Assembly: GCA_903863375.1 (NCBI GenBank)
Contig: CAIPBT010000088.1
Location: 1-37,379 of the forward strand
Length of the DNA: 37,379 nt
Direction: 5' to 3'
DNA from: an uncultured Ferrovum sp.
GTDB lineage: Bacteria > Pseudomonadota > Gammaproteobacteria > Burkholderiales > Ferrovaceae
This document shows, piece after piece, positions 17,118 through 26,233 of the stretch. The translations under genes and the position numbers were made by a program. Positions within the stretch are counted from its first letter, which is position 1. Every line of letters starts with the position of its first letter. The notes below the pieces were generated by a model. The model worked only from the letters and a program-made list of their open reading frames with translations, did not search any database and was not told the DNA's origin.

Positions 17118-20100
17118 TCAGATGCCGCTGACCAGCCGGGAGGCCTCGGCCCGCTGTTCGGCGTCGCCTTCCTGCAGCACTTCGCGCAGGATCTCGCCCG
17201 CCCCTTCGCGGTCACCAATTTCCAAATAGGCGCGCGCCAGATCCAGCTTGGTGGCCACATTGTGCCATTCGCTGCTGCGCTGGGCCGGCGCGTCGTGCAC
17301 GGCGGCCGGTTCGTGCGCAGCCATTGCCGCAGGCTCCGGTCCCAGATCGAGGTCGATGTCACCGAAACCACGTGGTGTGGGATGTGTCGGTCCAGTGCCC
17401 TCCAGCACGGACGGCGGCAATGCAGGAGGCACAGCCGGACCGGAGGGCGCCCCCGGCACTGGCAGGTCAGGCGACGAATCCTTGATCAGGTCGAGATCGA
17501 TCACCCCCAGATCCAGGCCCCCAGCACCGTGAATCCCAGCACCGTGGTTCAAGACACCATGGCTTGCGGAACCGGCGGCCGCAGCGGCCGCTGGCTTCGC
17601 GCCCAAGCCCAGGTCAAAGTCGAGCGTAAAGGGATCGCCCTGCGGCGGTGGGGTGGCAACGTTGCTGGCGGCCACCAGCTCGGCATCATGGCCCGTCAGG
17701 GACGGCCACGTACCTGCAGCCGGTGCCGGTGCCGGTGCCGGTGCCGCAGTCGGTGCCGCAGTCGGTGCCGCTGCAGCGGGCGCGCCGGCGGCCGGCATGA
17801 GCGCCGGCGCGGCCTGCGCCTCGTCCAGACCCAGGCCGGCCGCTGGCGGCGCGACGGCAGCAGGATGCGTCAGGCTGTCGTGAACCACGGCTGGGTGGCT
17901 GACATTCTCGTATTCATGGCCCTGTATCTCAGCGACGACGCCAGTTTCAGGATGCACGGCAGGCACGTCGCTGCCGGCAGAGTGGAACTCCGGAATGCCC
18001 GGCTGCAGGGGCACATCACCCAGATCGATCTCGTGGGATGCCAAGCGAGCGCCGGCCCGCTGTTCTGGCGTGCCGCTTCCGGGCGTAAAGACTTCGGGCG
18101 AGAGGGCTTCAGGCGTGTAGGCCATCGGTTCGAGATCCGGCAGGCCGATTGCCGCGATGCTGGCGGCGATGGCTGCGTCATCCGCGTGATCCGCCATGCC
18201 TAGATCCAGATCAACCGGTTCGCGACCCGATGCCACCGCGGGCGGCGGTGGCGTGAACGCCATACCAGCCGCCTGATACAGCGGATTGCCCGGATCAATC
18301 TCGTGACCCATCGCCATGGCAGCCGACCACAAGGGATGATCCGGACCGACGCGTTCCAGCAATTGCCTGGCATGGCTGGCGTATTCGTCGCGGCTGTTGC
18401 GCTGGGCGTAGATCTCCAGCAGCTTCATCAGGATTTCGGTGCGCTCGGGGTCTTTCGCCATCGCCTCGCGCAGGATTTCCTCAGCCTGTACATCGCGACC
18501 GTAGGCGATGTACACGTCGGCTTCGGCGACCGGGTCGACCTCGTCGACGTGCTGCTCTGGCACCGTGCGGTCAAAGCCGGTTTCAAACGCACCCGTGGTA
18601 TCCACCAGCGCGCTGGCCTTGTCGCTGGTGACGGCATCCACCGTCATCGGATCGCCAGCATTCACGGTGGGCGCAAACAGGGATTCGGTGTGGTCACGGC
18701 GGCGACGCAGCGCACCCAGCCCAAGCCAGGAAACCAGGCCAGCCGCCAGAGCTCCGGCAACGCCGATCAGCGGGTTGTCACTCAAGGCACCCAGCACGTC
18801 ATCCACCATCGACGGCTCGGGCTTGGCCTGGGTTACGGGCTTGTCGACCGGTTTGTTGGCTGGATTCTTGTCGGCATCGGCCGGCGTGGCGGGCTTCAAC
18901 GCCTCCGGAACCACGGCCGGAACCGCAGCTACGGGCTTGTCGCCACCGGCAGCCTCGACGGCAGGCGGCTTGGTTGCCTTCGCAGCTTCGGCCTTGGCAG
19001 CTTCCGCCTTCGCCACCTCTGCTTTGGCGGCCTCGGCCTTCGCGGCCTCTGCCTTCGCAGCGTCGGCCTTCGCGGCTTCCGCCTTGGCGGCTTCAGCCTG
19101 AGCCGCCGCAGTCTTCTGCTTCGCAGCCTCGGCCTTGGCGGCTTCCGCCTTGGCGACGTCTGCTTTGGCAGCATCTGCCTTCGCCGTGGCTGCCTTCAAG
19201 GCCTCCGCCTTGGCCGGATCCGCCTTTTCATTCAGCAATTTTCGCATCTGCGCCACATTGCCTTCGAGGGCAGCAACCCGCTCACGGGCTTCGCGCAGCT
19301 GATTTTCCTTGGCGACGGTTTCGTCTTCCTGGCGCGCTGCGCGCTCGTCGGCCGCGCCCCGGCGCTTGGCCAGTCCCTTGTCATCACCGCGTGCGGCACT
19401 TTTCGAAATCTGCAACACGTCGCTGCCGCCCGGCTTGGGCGGAGTGGCGTCTTCCGCCGATGCACTCAGCTTGCCAGACACCGGTCCCTTGGCCTGAGGC
19501 GCCTGGCTCGGCTTGCCGGCAGCGGCATCCGCCAGACGCTTGCGGTAGGCCTCAAAATCGCTCGACAGCAGGCTGATCCGTCGGCTGGCTTCCTCTGCCT
19601 GCACGGCGGCCGCCTCGTCCGAGGTGGGCAGATGGATCTGCTTGCCGGCCCGGATGCGATGAATACTGTCGCTGATGAAGGCACTGCGGTTGGCCTCGAA
19701 CATCGCCAGCATGGTCTGCTCGATCGACACCGAGGCCGGACGATTGGCCACGGCAAGTGCACGCAAGGTGTCGCCTGGCTTCACGGTGTAAGCCTCGCCT
19801 GGCTTGCCGCTGGCAGCAGTGTTGCGGCTTCCACCGCCGGCAGCACGAGCCCGGGGTGGTGCCTTGGCGGCCGGGCTGGCCGCCGCACCTGCCGCCTGCG
19901 CCTGGGCGGGCGCGGGTGCTGGTGACGCTGCGGGAGGCACCGATGCCGGCTTCACGGCAACCTCCGGTGGAACTGGCGGGGTTGCCTTGGCGGCATCCGC
20001 CAGCGCCTTGTCGGCAAGATAGCCGGTGGGATTCAGCAACACCGGGTAATCGCGCAGCAGACGCCCGGCGGGCCAGTTGACCTCCACCAGCAGGTTGATG

Positions 20101-20417
20101 GCCGGTTCCGAAATCGGGGAAGTGCTGGTAACACGGATGAAGGCCTGGCCGGACGCCCGCTTTTCAATGCTGAAGCGGACGGACGCGAGCGCGCTGGAAT
20201 ATTCGACATTGGCCTCGCGGAAGGCTTCCTGCGACGCCAGTTTCACGGTCATGGCCTGAACGTCTTCGTTGCTGACGTTCAGCAGGTCAATTTCGGCGGC
20301 GAGCGGCTGTCCCAGCGCGCTTGTCACATTGATGCGGCCAAACCCGGCGGCCGGGGACAACTCGGCGAACAATGCGAGGCCGATCGCCAAGACCCAGGGT
20401 TTCAATTTGCCGTGCAT
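17118..20417 (-). CDS. fimV: FimV-type peptidoglycan-binding polar hub protein
   Basis: Inner-membrane protein that in Pseudomonas organises type IV pilus assembly, twitching and polar cAMP/c-di-GMP-linked functions. The start ATG 20417 has GGAG 6 bases before it and opens a signal peptide ending near SPA/AG. Residues 24-145 are the conserved FimV N-terminal domain (GFGRINVTSALGQPLAAEI). About 209-265 are a LysM domain (AYTVKPGDTLRALA). About 355-400 are a coiled coil. 401-482 are an Ala-Lys-Glu repeat. About 548-570 are the membrane segment followed by RRRRD. A cytoplasmic part contains TPR-like repeats near EADVYIAYGRDVQAEEIL. The last 44 residues are the FimV C-terminal motif (LARAYLEIGDREGAGEILRE). 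1099 residues; low-complexity Pro/Ala linkers. Confidence 0.95.
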   Translation of the reverse strand: MHGKLKPWVLAIGLALFAELSPAAGFGRINVTSALGQPLAAEIDLLNVSNEDVQAMTVKLASQEAFREANVEYSSALASVRFSIEKRASGQAFIRVTSTSPISEPAINLLVEVNWPAGRLLRDYPVLLNPTGYLADKALADAAKATPPVPPEVAVKPASVPPAASPAPAPAQAQAAGAAASPAAKAPPRARAAGGGSRNTAASGKPGEAYTVKPGDTLRALAVANRPASVSIEQTMLAMFEANRSAFISDSIHRIRAGKQIHLPTSDEAAAVQAEEASRRISLLSSDFEAYRKRLADAAAGKPSQAPQAKGPVSGKLSASAEDATPPKPGGSDVLQISKSAARGDDKGLAKRRGAADERAARQEDETVAKENQLREARERVAALEGNVAQMRKLLNEKADPAKAEALKAATAKADAAKADVAKAEAAKAEAAKQKTAAAQAEAAKAEAAKADAAKAEAAKAEAAKAEVAKAEAAKAEAAKATKPPAVEAAGGDKPVAAVPAVVPEALKPATPADADKNPANKPVDKPVTQAKPEPSMVDDVLGALSDNPLIGVAGALAAGLVSWLGLGALRRRRDHTESLFAPTVNAGDPMTVDAVTSDKASALVDTTGAFETGFDRTVPEQHVDEVDPVAEADVYIAYGRDVQAEEILREAMAKDPERTEILMKLLEIYAQRNSRDEYASHARQLLERVGPDHPLWSAAMAMGHEIDPGNPLYQAAGMAFTPPPPAVASGREPVDLDLGMADHADDAAIAASIAAIGLPDLEPMAYTPEALSPEVFTPGSGTPEQRAGARLASHEIDLGDVPLQPGIPEFHSAGSDVPAVHPETGVVAEIQGHEYENVSHPAVVHDSLTHPAAVAPPAAGLGLDEAQAAPALMPAAGAPAAAAPTAAPTAAPAPAPAPAAGTWPSLTGHDAELVAASNVATPPPQGDPFTLDFDLGLGAKPAAAAAAGSASHGVLNHGAGIHGAGGLDLGVIDLDLIKDSSPDLPVPGAPSGPAVPPALPPSVLEGTGPTHPTPRGFGDIDLDLGPEPAAMAAHEPAAVHDAPAQRSSEWHNVATKLDLARAYLEIGDREGAGEILREVLQEGDAEQRAEASRLVSGI
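17719..17766. repeat. Tandem hexamer and dodecamer repeats in fimV
   Basis: Four copies of GCCGGT (17719-17742) run into two copies of GCCGCAGTCGGT (17743-17766). They lie in fimV codons for a Pro-Ala-Thr linker in the cytoplasmic part. All units are multiples of three, so slippage would change length but not frame. Confidence 0.85.
18972..19217. repeat. Imperfect 15-base repeat array coding an Ala-Lys-Glu helix in FimV
   Basis: About sixteen degenerate copies of a 15-base unit encode the pentad A-A-K-A-E/D at FimV residues 401-482. The translation is an uninterrupted, strongly helical, charged stretch similar to TolA-like stalks. Degenerate third positions argue for an old, selected repeat instead of a recent expansion. 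Confidence 0.85.
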
Positions 20418-20644
20418 TCGGTACTCCATCAAAACGCGTTCTGCCGATTCGGCGCTGCCGCAGCAGGTTGCGCGGCCGGACCAGGCTGGTACAGGTGCCG
20501 TGACGGCACCGGCGAAAAGCCGCGCCCGATCATCGTGCGGCCTTGAAAGTTAACACTTTGGCCGCCGCACCCACAAGACATTCCGTTCAAAACAAAGGGT
20601 TCAGGCCGCATGTGCCAGAGCGTTCAGGCCCGCCATTTCCGCGT
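20418..20644 (-). promoter_or_regulatory. Leader and likely promoter region of fimV
   Basis: This 227-base gap between the usg stop and fimV is the longest in the minus-strand block. On the minus strand a weak promoter-like pair (TTGTGG at 20571-20576, TTAACT at 20548-20553, 17 bases apart) precedes a perfect 7-base hairpin with a 3-base loop at 20494-20510. GTTCAGGC occurs three times in the same orientation at 20599, 20622 and 20643, about two helical turns apart. No open frame of note is present. The promoter is a weak match; the hairpin and the repeats are seen directly. Confidence 0.4.
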
Positions 20645-21712
20645 TCAGGCTGCGGCACCCGGATCTGCCAGCACCTCGACGAGGCGCTCGGCAATGCGAA
20701 CCGCGGCCAGCGCCCGGCCACGGCGGACATCGTCCGCCACCAGCCAGAGAACCTGCCCATGGACAGCAGCCAAATCGGGCCCAAGCAGCCCCAGATGCAC
20801 CGCATCACTTTCCAGCGCGTGTTCGACAGGACTGGGAAATGGAGTCTCGGGGGTACCCGGTTCTGCCAGCAACAATCCGGGAGCCTCACGCAGAAGCGCC
20901 GTCAGACGCTCCTGCGTGACGGCCTGGCGCGTCTCGATCCAGAGCGTGGCACTGACCCCGAAGAACACCGGAACCCAGACTGCGCGCTGATCGACCGGAA
21001 TGTCGTGGTCCCCCAGCAGCTGCTCGAGATCATGCGCACTGGACTGCAGGGAATCGGCGGGCGCCGGCGCGCCGGCCAGCAGGTTGAAGGCGATCTGGCG
21101 ACCATAGAGCGCTGTCGGCAGGTCGCGCTGGTTGAACAGGTTTTCCGCCTGACCCGCCAGTTCGCGGATTCCCGGCTCTCCCAGGCTTGAGGCCGGCAGC
21201 AGCCACTGTACGCGCAGCGAGGACAGACCGCATTCGACGGCCAGCGGCGCGAGCACTGTGGCCAGGATCAGCGCGAGCGGATCGGGGCAACGATACACGC
21301 GCGCCTCCGGGTCGGGCTTCAGGTCGACCACGCTGCCCGGAAACGCCGGCAGGTCGGGCGCGACAATGGCCGCCTCGCCGCCGTCGCGCGCCACCCCGAT
21401 CAGGTCGATTACGCGGGCCCCCGACTCGACGGCCCGTTCCAGCAGGGCGAGCGGATGGGCGCAGGGTGGGCACAGAAACAGCAGGTCTACGCCGGCCAGG
21501 TCTGCCGTTGCGGTGTCGACCAGTTCGATCGTGCTGTCGCCCCACAGCGGGCCACTGCGCTCCAGGTCGGGATCGGCCTCGTCGCTCAGGGCGATCACGT
21601 CCGCAACCGCCACATCGCGCTCGTAGAGCAGCTTCAGGACGGCTGCGGCGATCAGGTCATGCCCGGCGCTGACGGCAATCCGCAGGCCGCCGGCAGCGCG
21701 CGCGCCGGTCAA
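20645..21712 (-). CDS. usg: Degenerate aspartate-semialdehyde dehydrogenase paralogue (USG-1-like)
   Basis: Asd-family protein that is probably not an active dehydrogenase. The overall pattern follows the family ([18 protein letters not shown], the VPVFFG strand), but key parts are altered. The Rossmann GxTGxVG loop is replaced by [10 protein letters not shown] near residue 15. The Asn-Cys catalytic site reads RCPDPLAL near 142, with the only Cys out of register. The catalytic His position reads FGVS near 253 instead of GHS. E. coli USG-1 is a comparable non-catalytic paralogue. The start is TTG at 21712, overlapping the asd stop as TTGA. 355 residues with an intact frame, so it is a maintained gene and not an obvious pseudogene. 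A structural or regulatory role beside asd or fimV is inference. Confidence 0.8.
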   Translation of the reverse strand: MTGARAAGGLRIAVSAGHDLIAAAVLKLLYERDVAVADVIALSDEADPDLERSGPLWGDSTIELVDTATADLAGVDLLFLCPPCAHPLALLERAVESGARVIDLIGVARDGGEAAIVAPDLPAFPGSVVDLKPDPEARVYRCPDPLALILATVLAPLAVECGLSSLRVQWLLPASSLGEPGIRELAGQAENLFNQRDLPTALYGRQIAFNLLAGAPAPADSLQSSAHDLEQLLGDHDIPVDQRAVWVPVFFGVSATLWIETRQAVTQERLTALLREAPGLLLAEPGTPETPFPSPVEHALESDAVHLGLLGPDLAAVHGQVLWLVADDVRRGRALAAVRIAERLVEVLADPGAAA

Positions 21713-22830
21713 CCTGCACGCTCGACGAGGATGCGCAGCATGCGGCGCAGGGGTTCGGCGGCGCCCCAGAGCAGCTGGTCGCCAACCGTGAATGCCGAGA
21801 GATATTCCGGGCCCATGCCGAGTTTGCGCAGCCGGCCCACCGGCACGTGCAGTCGGCCGCTGACCGCGGCCGGGGTCAATTCCGCCAGGCTTTCCTCGCG
21901 ACGGTTGGGGATCACCCGCACCCAGTCATTCGCGCTGGCCAGGATCGCCTCGATGCGCTCGAGGGGCAGGTCCTGCCGCAGCTTGATGGTCAGCCCCTGG
22001 CTGTGACAACGCATTGCGCCGACACGCACGCACAGGCCATCCACGGGGATGATGGCCGCGCCGGTACCCAGGATCTTGTTCGCTTCGGCCTGTCCCTTCC
22101 ATTCTTCCTTGCTTTGGCCGTTGCCGAGATCCTTGTCGATCCACGGCAGCAGGCTGCCGGCGAGTGGGTATCCGAAGTTTGCCGTCGGCAGCGAGCCATC
22201 GCGCAGGGTCGCACTCACCTTGGCATCGATGGCCAGGATGGCCGACGCCGGATCGGCCAGTGGTGCCGCCACCGCCGCGGCCAGCCCGCCCATCTGGGCG
22301 ATCAGCTCACGCATGTTCTGGGCACCGGCCCCGGATGCAGCCTGGTAGGTCATGGCGGACACCCACTCCACCAGGTTCTCGCGGAACAGACCTCCCAGGG
22401 CCATCAGCATCAGGCTGACCGTGCAATTGCCGCCGACGAAATCCAGGCCGCCTGCGGCCAGGGCCTGGTCGATCACCGGCCGGTTGACCGGATCCAGGAT
22501 GATCACCGCGTGGTCGCGCATCCGCAACGTGGAGGCGGCATCAATCCAGTAACCGCGCCAGCCCGTGGCGCGCAGGGCATCGAACACCGCCGCGGTGTAG
22601 TCGCCACCCTGGCAGCTGATGATCACATCCATCTCGCCGAGTTGGGCGAGATCATGGGCATCCCGCAGCGTGGCACCCGGCCCGGCCTGCGCCGGCGCTG
22701 CGCTGCCCACCTGTGAGGTGGTGAAGAAGTAGGGGCGCACGTGCGCAAAGTCGTCTTCTTCTGTCATGCGCTGCATCAGCACGGAACCGACCATGCCGCG
22801 CCATCCGATCATTCCTGTTTTCAACATCAT
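21709..22830 (-). CDS. asd: Aspartate-semialdehyde dehydrogenase
   Basis: Reduces aspartyl phosphate to aspartate semialdehyde, the branch point to lysine, diaminopimelate (peptidoglycan), methionine and threonine. It belongs to the E. coli-type clade: NADP loop [14 protein letters not shown] at residues 9-22, catalytic C136 in GGNCTVS and catalytic H276 in GAMRCHSQG. At 373 residues it is close to the usual 367-370. The start ATG at 22830 overlaps the leuB stop as ATGA, and AAGGA lies 5 bases upstream; a second ATG follows at once and would serve equally well. With metZ in the same block it links to methionine synthesis. Confidence 0.97.
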   Translation of the reverse strand: MMLKTGMIGWRGMVGSVLMQRMTEEDDFAHVRPYFFTTSQVGSAAPAQAGPGATLRDAHDLAQLGEMDVIISCQGGDYTAAVFDALRATGWRGYWIDAASTLRMRDHAVIILDPVNRPVIDQALAAGGLDFVGGNCTVSLMLMALGGLFRENLVEWVSAMTYQAASGAGAQNMRELIAQMGGLAAAVAAPLADPASAILAIDAKVSATLRDGSLPTANFGYPLAGSLLPWIDKDLGNGQSKEEWKGQAEANKILGTGAAIIPVDGLCVRVGAMRCHSQGLTIKLRQDLPLERIEAILASANDWVRVIPNRREESLAELTPAAVSGRLHVPVGRLRKLGMGPEYLSAFTVGDQLLWGAAEPLRRMLRILVERAG

Positions 22831-23906
22831 GGGTGTCCTTGTGCGAGGGCGTGCACCACGGCATCCCCCATCTGTACGGTGCTGACCACCGCCTCGCCCG
22901 GCAGGGCGATGTCGGCCGTGCGCAGGCCGGCGGCCAGGGTCTGCTCGACCGCGCGTTCGATGCGGGCAGCCAGATCCGGCCGGTCTACCGAATGCCGGAA
23001 CAGCATGGCCAGCGACAGGATCTGCGCCAGCGGATTGGCAAGACCGCGGCCGGCGATGTCTGGTGCCGAGCCATGAATGGGTTCATACAGACCCTGCCCG
23101 GCCGCGTTCAGCGACGCCGACGGCAGCATGCCGATCGACCCGGTCAGCATCGACGCCTCGTCCGACAGGATGTCGCCAAAGATGTTGCCGGTGAGCAGCA
23201 CGTCGAACTGCCGCGGGTTGCGGACCAGCTGCATGGCGGCGTTGTCCACCAGCATGTGCGAGAGCGCCACATCCGGATATTCGGCGTGCACTTCAGTCAC
23301 CACGTCGCGCCACAACTGGGTGGATTCCAGCACGTTCATCTTGTCGACCGAACACAGCCGGCCCTGACGGCGGCGCGCGGCCTGGAAGCCGACGTGCGCC
23401 ACCCGGCGGATTTCCGCTTCGCTGTAGATCATGGTGTTGAAGCCCACCCGCTGACCCTGTTCGATGCGGATGCCACGCGGCTCGCCAAAGTAGATGTCGC
23501 CCGTGAGTTCACGCACGATCAGGATGTCGAGCCCGGCCACCACTTCCGGCTTCAGCGCAGAGGCCGCCGCCAGTTGCGGAAAGACCTGGGCCGGCCGCAG
23601 GTTCGCGAACAGGTCGAGCGCCTTGCGCAGGCGCAGCAGGCCGCGTTCCGGCCGCTGCTCGCGCGGCAGCGTGTCGTAGCGCGGCCCACCGATCGCCCCG
23701 AACAGGATCGCCTGCGACGACTGACACAAGGCCAGGGTGGTGTCCGGCAGGGGATCGCCGTGGGCATCCACGGCCGCCCCGCCGACCAGACCGGTGGTGG
23801 TTTCCACCGCCAGGCCTTCTGCACGTAACACCTCCAGCACCTTCAACGCCTCGGCAACGATTTCGGGACCGATACCATCCCCGGGCAATACGGCGATGCG
23901 AATCAT
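22827..23906 (-). CDS. leuB: 3-isopropylmalate dehydrogenase
   Basis: NAD-dependent oxidative decarboxylation of 3-isopropylmalate to 2-ketoisocaproate, the third leucine-specific step. It has the N-terminal [10 protein letters not shown], the substrate-binding Arg-rich region ([15 protein letters not shown]), the [14 protein letters not shown] loop, the catalytic Lys in SVDKMNVLE and the metal/NAD region with [14 protein letters not shown]. 359 residues, standard. The start ATG overlaps the leuD stop as ATGA, and the end overlaps asd in the same way, so leuD-leuB-asd look translationally linked. Confidence 0.98.
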   Translation of the reverse strand: MIRIAVLPGDGIGPEIVAEALKVLEVLRAEGLAVETTTGLVGGAAVDAHGDPLPDTTLALCQSSQAILFGAIGGPRYDTLPREQRPERGLLRLRKALDLFANLRPAQVFPQLAAASALKPEVVAGLDILIVRELTGDIYFGEPRGIRIEQGQRVGFNTMIYSEAEIRRVAHVGFQAARRRQGRLCSVDKMNVLESTQLWRDVVTEVHAEYPDVALSHMLVDNAAMQLVRNPRQFDVLLTGNIFGDILSDEASMLTGSIGMLPSASLNAAGQGLYEPIHGSAPDIAGRGLANPLAQILSLAMLFRHSVDRPDLAARIERAVEQTLAAGLRTADIALPGEAVVSTVQMGDAVVHALAQGHP

Positions 23907-24553
23907 GGGCGGGCCCCATGAAACAGCCAGGGCTGGGCAGCCTGACGCGCCGCCTCGAAGGCACGGATGTCGTCGGCGTGGCGCAGGGTCAGGCCGATGT
24001 CGTCCAGTCCCTCCAGCATGCAGTATTTGCGAAACGGGTCGATCGCGAAGCCGTGGACCTCGCCGTCCGGGGTGCGGACTTCCTGCGCCGCCAGATCCAC
24101 CTGCAGCCGGTATCCGCTGGTGGCGTCCACCCGGCTGAACAGGGAGTCGATCACGGCCTCGGGCAGGGTGATCGGCAACATGCCGTTCTTGAAGCAGTTG
24201 TTGTGGAAGATGTCGGCAAACGACGGCGCCAGCACAGCCCGGAAACCGAAGTCCTCAAGGGCCCAGGGGGCATGTTCCCGGCTGGAGCCACAACCGAAAT
24301 TCTCGCGTGCCAGCAGGATCGAGGCGCCAGCATAGCGCGGCTGATTCAGCACGAAATCGGGATTGGGACGCCGGCTGGCGGGGTCCTGACCCGGTTCACC
24401 CTGGTCGAGATAGCGCCAGGCGTCGAACAGGTTGGGACCGAAACCGGCACGCTGGATCGACTTGAGGAACTGCTTGGGAATGATGGCATCGGTGTCCACG
24501 TTGGAGCGATCCAGCGGGGCCACCAGGCCATCCACGACCTGAAATTTTTTCAT
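23903..24553 (-). CDS. leuD: 3-isopropylmalate dehydratase small subunit
   Basis: Small subunit of isopropylmalate isomerase, which works with LeuC to interconvert 2- and 3-isopropylmalate. The aconitase swivel-domain motifs are intact: [13 protein letters not shown] near residue 18, the [14 protein letters not shown] loop near 86 and the [11 protein letters not shown] segment. 216 residues, normal. The ATG at 24553 has only a weak ribosome site. The gene is set off from leuC by the small entericidin gene, and a hairpin lies 18 bases before its start. Confidence 0.97.
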   Translation of the reverse strand: MKKFQVVDGLVAPLDRSNVDTDAIIPKQFLKSIQRAGFGPNLFDAWRYLDQGEPGQDPASRRPNPDFVLNQPRYAGASILLARENFGCGSSREHAPWALEDFGFRAVLAPSFADIFHNNCFKNGMLPITLPEAVIDSLFSRVDATSGYRLQVDLAAQEVRTPDGEVHGFAIDPFRKYCMLEGLDDIGLTLRHADDIRAFEAARQAAQPWLFHGARP

Positions 24554-24571
24554 GAGGAACGTCCGGAACGT

Positions 24572-24592
24572 CCGGGGGCAACTGCGCCCCGG
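24572..24592 (-). other. Hairpin between the entericidin gene and leuD
   Basis: A GC stem on the minus strand reads CCGGGGCGC, loop, CCCCCGG, and stands just after the entericidin stop codon. It shares its first nine bases with the hairpin on the other side of that gene. Beside it lie two tandem copies of AACGTCCGG (24558-24575). There is no U-run, so termination would be partial at most. Confidence 0.6.
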
Positions 24593-24595
24593 AGC

Positions 24596-24727
24596 TTACT
24601 TGTTGACTGCGCGCTGGATGGCTTCGCCACCCTTCTCGACGTCCTTGCCGATTCCCGACACGGTGTTGCAGGCCGACAGTGCGGCAACGGCGACAAAGGC
24701 GAACAGGCAAGCGATGGTGCGTTTCAT
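24596..24727 (-). CDS. Entericidin A/B family small lipoprotein
   Basis: 43-residue protein with a lipoprotein signal: MKRTIACLFAFVAVAALSAC, with the lipobox LSAC and C20 as the modified residue. The mature part matches entericidins (NTVSGIGKDVEKGGEAIQRA), a short amphipathic helix. In E. coli entericidins A and B form a stress-linked antidote/toxin pair; here only one gene is seen, so a toxin role should not be assumed. AGGAGA lies 7 bases before the ATG at 24727. A gene of this family between leuC and leuD is a familiar betaproteobacterial arrangement. It is flanked by two similar hairpins. Confidence 0.93.
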   Translation of the reverse strand: MKRTIACLFAFVAVAALSACNTVSGIGKDVEKGGEAIQRAVNK

Positions 24728-24752
24728 GATGCGTCTCCTGATGATGGGAAAT

Positions 24753-24770
24753 CCGGGGTCAGCGCCCCGG
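24753..24770 (-). other. Hairpin between leuC and the entericidin gene
   Basis: CCGGGG and CCCCGG form a perfect 6-base stem around a 6-base loop (CCGGGGCGCTGACCCCGG on the minus strand). It lies in the 82-base gap between the leuC stop and the entericidin start and resembles the hairpin on the far side of the small gene. It is followed by ATTT only, so it could be a weak terminator, an RNase barrier or a processing site. Confidence 0.6.
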
Positions 24771-24809
24771 GGAAGATGCCAATACGTACCGTCGGCTGAC
24801 GCCGGCGGC

Positions 24810-26210
24810 TCAAAGTGACCGGATGTCGACGAAATGACCGGCCAGCGCCGCGGCGGCCGCCATCTGCGGGCTGACCAGATGCGTCCGGCCGCCGGCGCCC
24901 TGGCGCCCCTCGAAATTGCGGTTGGACGTCGAGGCGCAGCGCTCACCCGGCGACAGGCGGTCATCGTTCATGCCGAGGCACATCGAACAACCGGGGTTGC
25001 GCCATTCAAACCCCGCGTCGAGGAACACCTGATGCAGGCCCTCACGTTCCGCCTGGCTTTTCACCAGTCCGGAACCGGGCACGACCAACGCCAGCTTGAT
25101 GTTGCCGGCAATCCGGCGGCCGCGCACCACGTCCGCCGCGGCACGCAGGTCTTCGATCCGGGAATTGGTGCAGGAACCGATGAACACCTTGTCGATGCGG
25201 ATGTCGGTGATCGGCGTGTTGGCCTGCAGCCCCATGTACGCCAGGGCCTTTTCGATGCCCTGACGACGCACGGGATCGGCCTCCTGGGCGGGATCCGGCA
25301 CGCGGCCGGAGACGCTCGCCACCATTTCCGGCGAGGTACCCCAGGTGACCAGGGGTTCGATGCCTGCAGCGTCGATCTCGACCTCCCGATCGAACACGGC
25401 CCCCACATCACTGTGCAGGGTGTTCCACACTGCCAGGGCCGCCTGCCATTCCGTATCGCGCGGCGCATACGGCCGCCCCTTCAGGTAGGCAAAGGTGGTC
25501 TCGTCTGCCGCCACCATACCGTTGCGGGCGCCAGCCTCAATCGCCATGTTGCACAGGGTCATGCGCCCTTCCATCGACAGGCTCCGGATGGCACTGCCCG
25601 CAAATTCGATGGCATAGCCGGTACCGCCCGCCGTGCCGATATGGCCGATCACGGCGAGGGCAACATCCTTCGCCGTCACGCTGGGGCGCAGGTCGCCCTC
25701 GACACGCACCAGCATCGCCTTGGCCTTCTTGCTGATCAGGCACTGGGTGGCCATCACATGCTCGACTTCCGAGGTGCCGATTCCCATGGCCAACGCGGCG
25801 AAGGCGCCATGGGTGCTGGTGTGCGAGTCGCCGCAGACCACGGTCATGCCGGGCAGCGTGGCCCCCTGCTCCGGACCGATCACATGCACGATGCCCTGGC
25901 GTGGATCGCCCATGGCAAATTCGGTGATGCCGTTGGCAGCGCAGTTCTGGTCAAGGGTGGTGACCTGCAGACGCGACACGGGGTCGGCAATCTCCTTCAC
26001 CGGCCGGGTGGGCACATTGTGGTCGGCCGTCGCGAGGATCGAACCGGTGCGCCAGAGCGGCCGGTTGTGCAGACGCAAACCTTCAAACGCCTGCGGGCTG
26101 GTCACCTCATGCACCAGATGGCGATCGATGTAGAGCAGTGCCGTACCGTCGGTTTCACTGCGCACCACGTGCGATTGCCACAGTTTGTCGTATAGCGTCT
26201 GGGCGGACAT
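24810..26210 (-). CDS. leuC: 3-isopropylmalate dehydratase large subunit
   Basis: Large, iron-sulfur subunit of isopropylmalate isomerase in leucine synthesis. Cluster-binding cysteines appear in [12 protein letters not shown] and in [17 protein letters not shown] and [13 protein letters not shown] are further aconitase-family signatures. The ATG at 26210 gives 466 residues, the same as E. coli LeuC; an in-frame TTG at 26237 would add nine residues. It lies 23 bases after the aroC stop, so leucine genes may be transcribed from the aroC promoter. No separate leader peptide with Leu codons was seen ahead of it. Confidence 0.98.
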   Translation of the reverse strand: MSAQTLYDKLWQSHVVRSETDGTALLYIDRHLVHEVTSPQAFEGLRLHNRPLWRTGSILATADHNVPTRPVKEIADPVSRLQVTTLDQNCAANGITEFAMGDPRQGIVHVIGPEQGATLPGMTVVCGDSHTSTHGAFAALAMGIGTSEVEHVMATQCLISKKAKAMLVRVEGDLRPSVTAKDVALAVIGHIGTAGGTGYAIEFAGSAIRSLSMEGRMTLCNMAIEAGARNGMVAADETTFAYLKGRPYAPRDTEWQAALAVWNTLHSDVGAVFDREVEIDAAGIEPLVTWGTSPEMVASVSGRVPDPAQEADPVRRQGIEKALAYMGLQANTPITDIRIDKVFIGSCTNSRIEDLRAAADVVRGRRIAGNIKLALVVPGSGLVKSQAEREGLHQVFLDAGFEWRNPGCSMCLGMNDDRLSPGERCASTSNRNFEGRQGAGGRTHLVSPQMAAAAALAGHFVDIRSL

Positions 26211-26233
26211 GGGAAGGCGCGCTCCGTGCAGGG

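Noticed and set aside
18303-19925. 540-codon open frame opposite fimV
   Set aside because: Its leucine/glycine/arginine repeats are the complement of the Ala-Lys repeat in FimV; no independent coding signal.
24596-24727. Entericidin gene as half of a toxin-antitoxin pair
   Set aside because: Only one small lipoprotein gene is present and no partner frame of similar type lies beside it; the location in leu operons is a known arrangement.
24834-26195. 453-codon open frame opposite leuC
   Set aside because: Shadow of leuC; no start signal and no domain.
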